Assembly (NCBI GenBank): GCA_002350855.1 | Contig: DEFM01000024.1 | Location: 1-64,000 of the forward strand | Reading direction: 5' to 3' | DNA length: 64,000 nt | DNA from: Prevotellaceae bacterium UBA2852 | Lineage (GTDB): Bacteria; Bacteroidota; Bacteroidia; Bacteroidales; Bacteroidaceae | Shown here: piece by piece, positions 62,559-64,000 of the stretch | How the letters are laid out: each line of letters begins with the position of its first letter | How positions within the stretch are numbered: position 1 is the first letter of the stretch | Notes under the pieces: generated by a model | Told to the model about the DNA's origin: nothing | Database searches by the model: none | The model's input: the letters and a program-made list of their open reading frames with translations, nothing else | Made by a program: the position numbers and the translations under genes

Positions 62559-63589
62559 CCACCCTTGCTGCCTTTCTTCTTGGTTTTCTTCTCAATGAGT
62601 TTGATAGACTCTAGATAATCCTGTTCTACTGGCGACAATGTCTTCACTTGGAATTTCCTGTACTCAATCAGAGCCTTATCCATTGCTTCCTCATGAGATA
62701 CAGAGCCTGCCCCTATTAATAATTCATCGCCATTGGCAGACAAGATGTTGTCTAACTGACGAACATAGTCTTCCATATACATAGGTCGATGACGAAGAGC
62801 CTGAGTCTCTGCAAAGTCAAAATATCCAGAAACGATGTTATTCAATATCTTTAGTTCCTCAGCCGTGAGATAATTCTTTGCTATCTTAATATCGTTAATG
62901 CAAGGCAATTCACCTTTGAACGATGTCAATCCCATAAAAGGTTTGTCAGCATCCGCACGATCATAAATCACCTCTGCAGCCGTATGTCCGTGAGCTGCAT
63001 AGTGCAGTTTGTTCTGCACCATCTTAAAGAACAGTTTCGAAGCATCCGTGCGAGGGTCATAATCAACACTGGTAGCATAGAGGTCAAGCACCTGTCTGTA
63101 CATCACCTTCTCAGATGAACGGATGTCACGGATACGATCCAACAACTCCTTCCAGTAGCCCCCACCACCAAGATTCTTCAGTCGCTCATCGTCCATCGTG
63201 AAGCCCTTGATGATGTATTCCGCCAGCCGCTCTGTAGCCCACTGACGGAAGCGTGTGCCCACAATAGATTTTACGCGATAACCTACAGAAATGATTACAT
63301 CGAGGTTATAGAGTGTCACTTCTTGACTCTGTGTCTTCCCTTCTACAGCACCATGTTGAGTGGTATGTCGGAATTTCCGACATACCTTCTCTCTTTCCAA
63401 TTCTCCTTCCTTGAAGATGTTAGAGATGTGTTCTGTTATCGTTGATCTGCCCTTACCATACAGCTGAGCAATTTGTTCCTGTGTCAGCCATACCGTTTTC
63501 TCCTCCAACCTGACATCGAGCCTTATTTTACCATCCTCTGACTGATAGATGATAATCTCTCCTTTGTTATTTCCTATTTCTTCTTTCAT
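62552..63589 (-). CDS. rhuM: RhuM family protein
   Basis: A 345-aa protein of the RhuM family. It shows an N-terminal helix-turn-helix-like segment (TVWLTQEQIAQLYGKGRSTI followed by TEHISNIFKEGELE), then NLDVIISVGYRVKS and RFRQWATERLAEYIIKGFTM, which are typical of the family, and a basic end (KKTKKKGSKGGM). RhuM was named in a Salmonella pathogenicity island and is often found in or next to type I restriction-modification loci and mobile regions; its biochemical role is not established. Both sides carry copies of one repeat, so the gene looks like an inserted or duplicated cassette. The next gene upstream on the same strand is cut by the window edge. Confidence 0.85.
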   Translation of the reverse strand: MKEEIGNNKGEIIIYQSEDGKIRLDVRLEEKTVWLTQEQIAQLYGKGRSTITEHISNIFKEGELEREKVCRKFRHTTQHGAVEGKTQSQEVTLYNLDVIISVGYRVKSIVGTRFRQWATERLAEYIIKGFTMDDERLKNLGGGGYWKELLDRIRDIRSSEKVMYRQVLDLYATSVDYDPRTDASKLFFKMVQNKLHYAAHGHTAAEVIYDRADADKPFMGLTSFKGELPCINDIKIAKNYLTAEELKILNNIVSGYFDFAETQALRHRPMYMEDYVRQLDNILSANGDELLIGAGSVSHEEAMDKALIEYRKFQVKTLSPVEQDYLESIKLIEKKTKKKGSKGGM

Positions 63590-63763
63590 ATCTCGTCTTC
63601 TTTATTTTTATAACGTTTTTATCCGTCTTTTATTCTAGCGCCTAATGTATAACATCTGAGGTCATAAACCTTGAACCCTGAACCTTGAACCATAAGTGCC
63701 ATCTTCCTTCTTCCTTCTAACATCTTACATCTCTTTAGTATAGAAAACTCGGAAATATTACAT
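63587..63763 (-). repeat. Direct repeat on the 5' side of rhuM
   Basis: Copy of the repeat at 62420-62558, with the same ends (CATATCTCGTC and CTTCCTTCTAACATCTTACA ... ATATTACATA, 63709-63763) but a longer middle containing AACCTTGAACCCTGAACC-type tandem words (63668-63690). The CAT at its left edge is the rhuM start codon on the minus strand. Confidence 0.75.
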
Positions 63764-63797
63764 AATTGTGTCTGGCACAATTGTTATGGATTACGAA

Positions 63798-64000
63798 TCA
63801 AAGAACCTGTCCCTGATGATTCATAAAGTCTATTACCCCTGTCTCAACATAATTTTTAACAAGTTCATAAAAGACAGGATCAAAGAGTACATGTATTGGG
63901 GCTAAAGGCTCGTGACTAAATCCATTATCACAATACAAAAAATTGTACTTCTGATTTTGGGGGTTAAAGACGTACCTTTCTATTTTTTCAGCGTAATCGT
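63798..64000 (-). CDS. 3' end of an unrecognised gene (partial)
   Basis: The minus strand from the window edge to a TGA at 63798-63800 encodes 67 codons without a stop, reading for example YNFLYCDNGFSHEPLAPIHV and ending IDFMNHQGQVL. The composition is protein-like and the frame is closed by a stop just before the repeat upstream of rhuM. I do not recognise the family; the position next to rhuM makes a restriction, methylase or other mobile-region gene possible. A small hairpin AATTGTG/CACAATT (about 63762-63780) follows the stop. Confidence 0.55.
   Translation of the reverse strand, partial: DYAEKIERYVFNPQNQKYNFLYCDNGFSHEPLAPIHVLFDPVFYELVKNYVETGVIDFMNHQGQVL

Overview
The window looks like chromosomal DNA of a gut or rumen Bacteroidota, most probably a Prevotella-type (Prevotellaceae) genome. 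The grounds are: repeated matches to the Bacteroidota promoter (TTTG, 19-20 nt, TAnnTTTG) ahead of genes; few Shine-Dalgarno-like leaders; secreted proteins ending in the short type IX secretion-like motif 'YDLSGR...G(I/L/V)YI...K'; a C10 (interpain-type) protease; lipoproteins with acidic residues after the lipobox cysteine; and DUF families typical of the phylum. No phage, insertion sequence, CRISPR array or rRNA operon was seen.

Layout. 1-1152: gene-free, with hairpins, a promoter firing into a terminator, and a dispersed repeat. 1153-3384: GH2 glycosidase. 3487-16328 (minus): a three-gene surface locus with a GLUG-repeat protein, a small lipoprotein and a 3,576-residue giant secreted protein. 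16664-18312 (minus): DUF4468-like protein and an alpha/beta hydrolase, then tRNA-Asn. 18566-21419: GT4 and GT2 glycosyltransferases, a DUF4250 miniprotein and a DUF3109 protein. 21510-24722: C10 protease convergent with a PBP4-like carboxypeptidase. 24843-32478: nadB, an M16 protease and a repeat-built secreted protein. 32695-34538: a compact AAA ATPase overlapping a DUF4435 TOPRIM protein, resembling the PARIS anti-phage pair AriA/AriB. 34664-36304: GH43 enzyme. 36697-43419: two tandem paralogous lipoproteins with HExxH zinc sites. 43780-47860: argS, an RNase H and an ABC exporter in overlapping order. 47928-50394 (minus): zinc-ribbon membrane protein and MATE pump. 50613-52892: TrpB2 and KduI. 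53231-56084: 2-oxoacid:ferredoxin oxidoreductase. 56254-59987: membrane-bound AraC-type regulator overlapping mutS. 60145-62188 (minus): pdxB and a DUF4595-like lipoprotein. 62420-64000: rhuM between two copies of an intergenic repeat, plus the 3' end of an unknown gene.

The most unusual feature is a set of dispersed repeats found both between genes and, in frame, inside genes. One 49-bp repeat supplies the hydrophobic core of two unrelated signal peptides. A G-rich repeat is read in the same frame (LGG-V/A-GGG) in two lipoprotein signal peptides and in the C-terminal region of the GH43 enzyme. Further short repeats are translated inside argS and in sorting-domain linkers. Another repeat of about 124 bp carries a promoter -7 box, sits upstream of both the ATPase gene and the first metallopeptidase gene, and so brackets the PARIS-like/GH43 block in direct orientation; it contains a small stem-loop with compensatory changes between copies. 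All functions are assigned by reading motifs; no database search was run.
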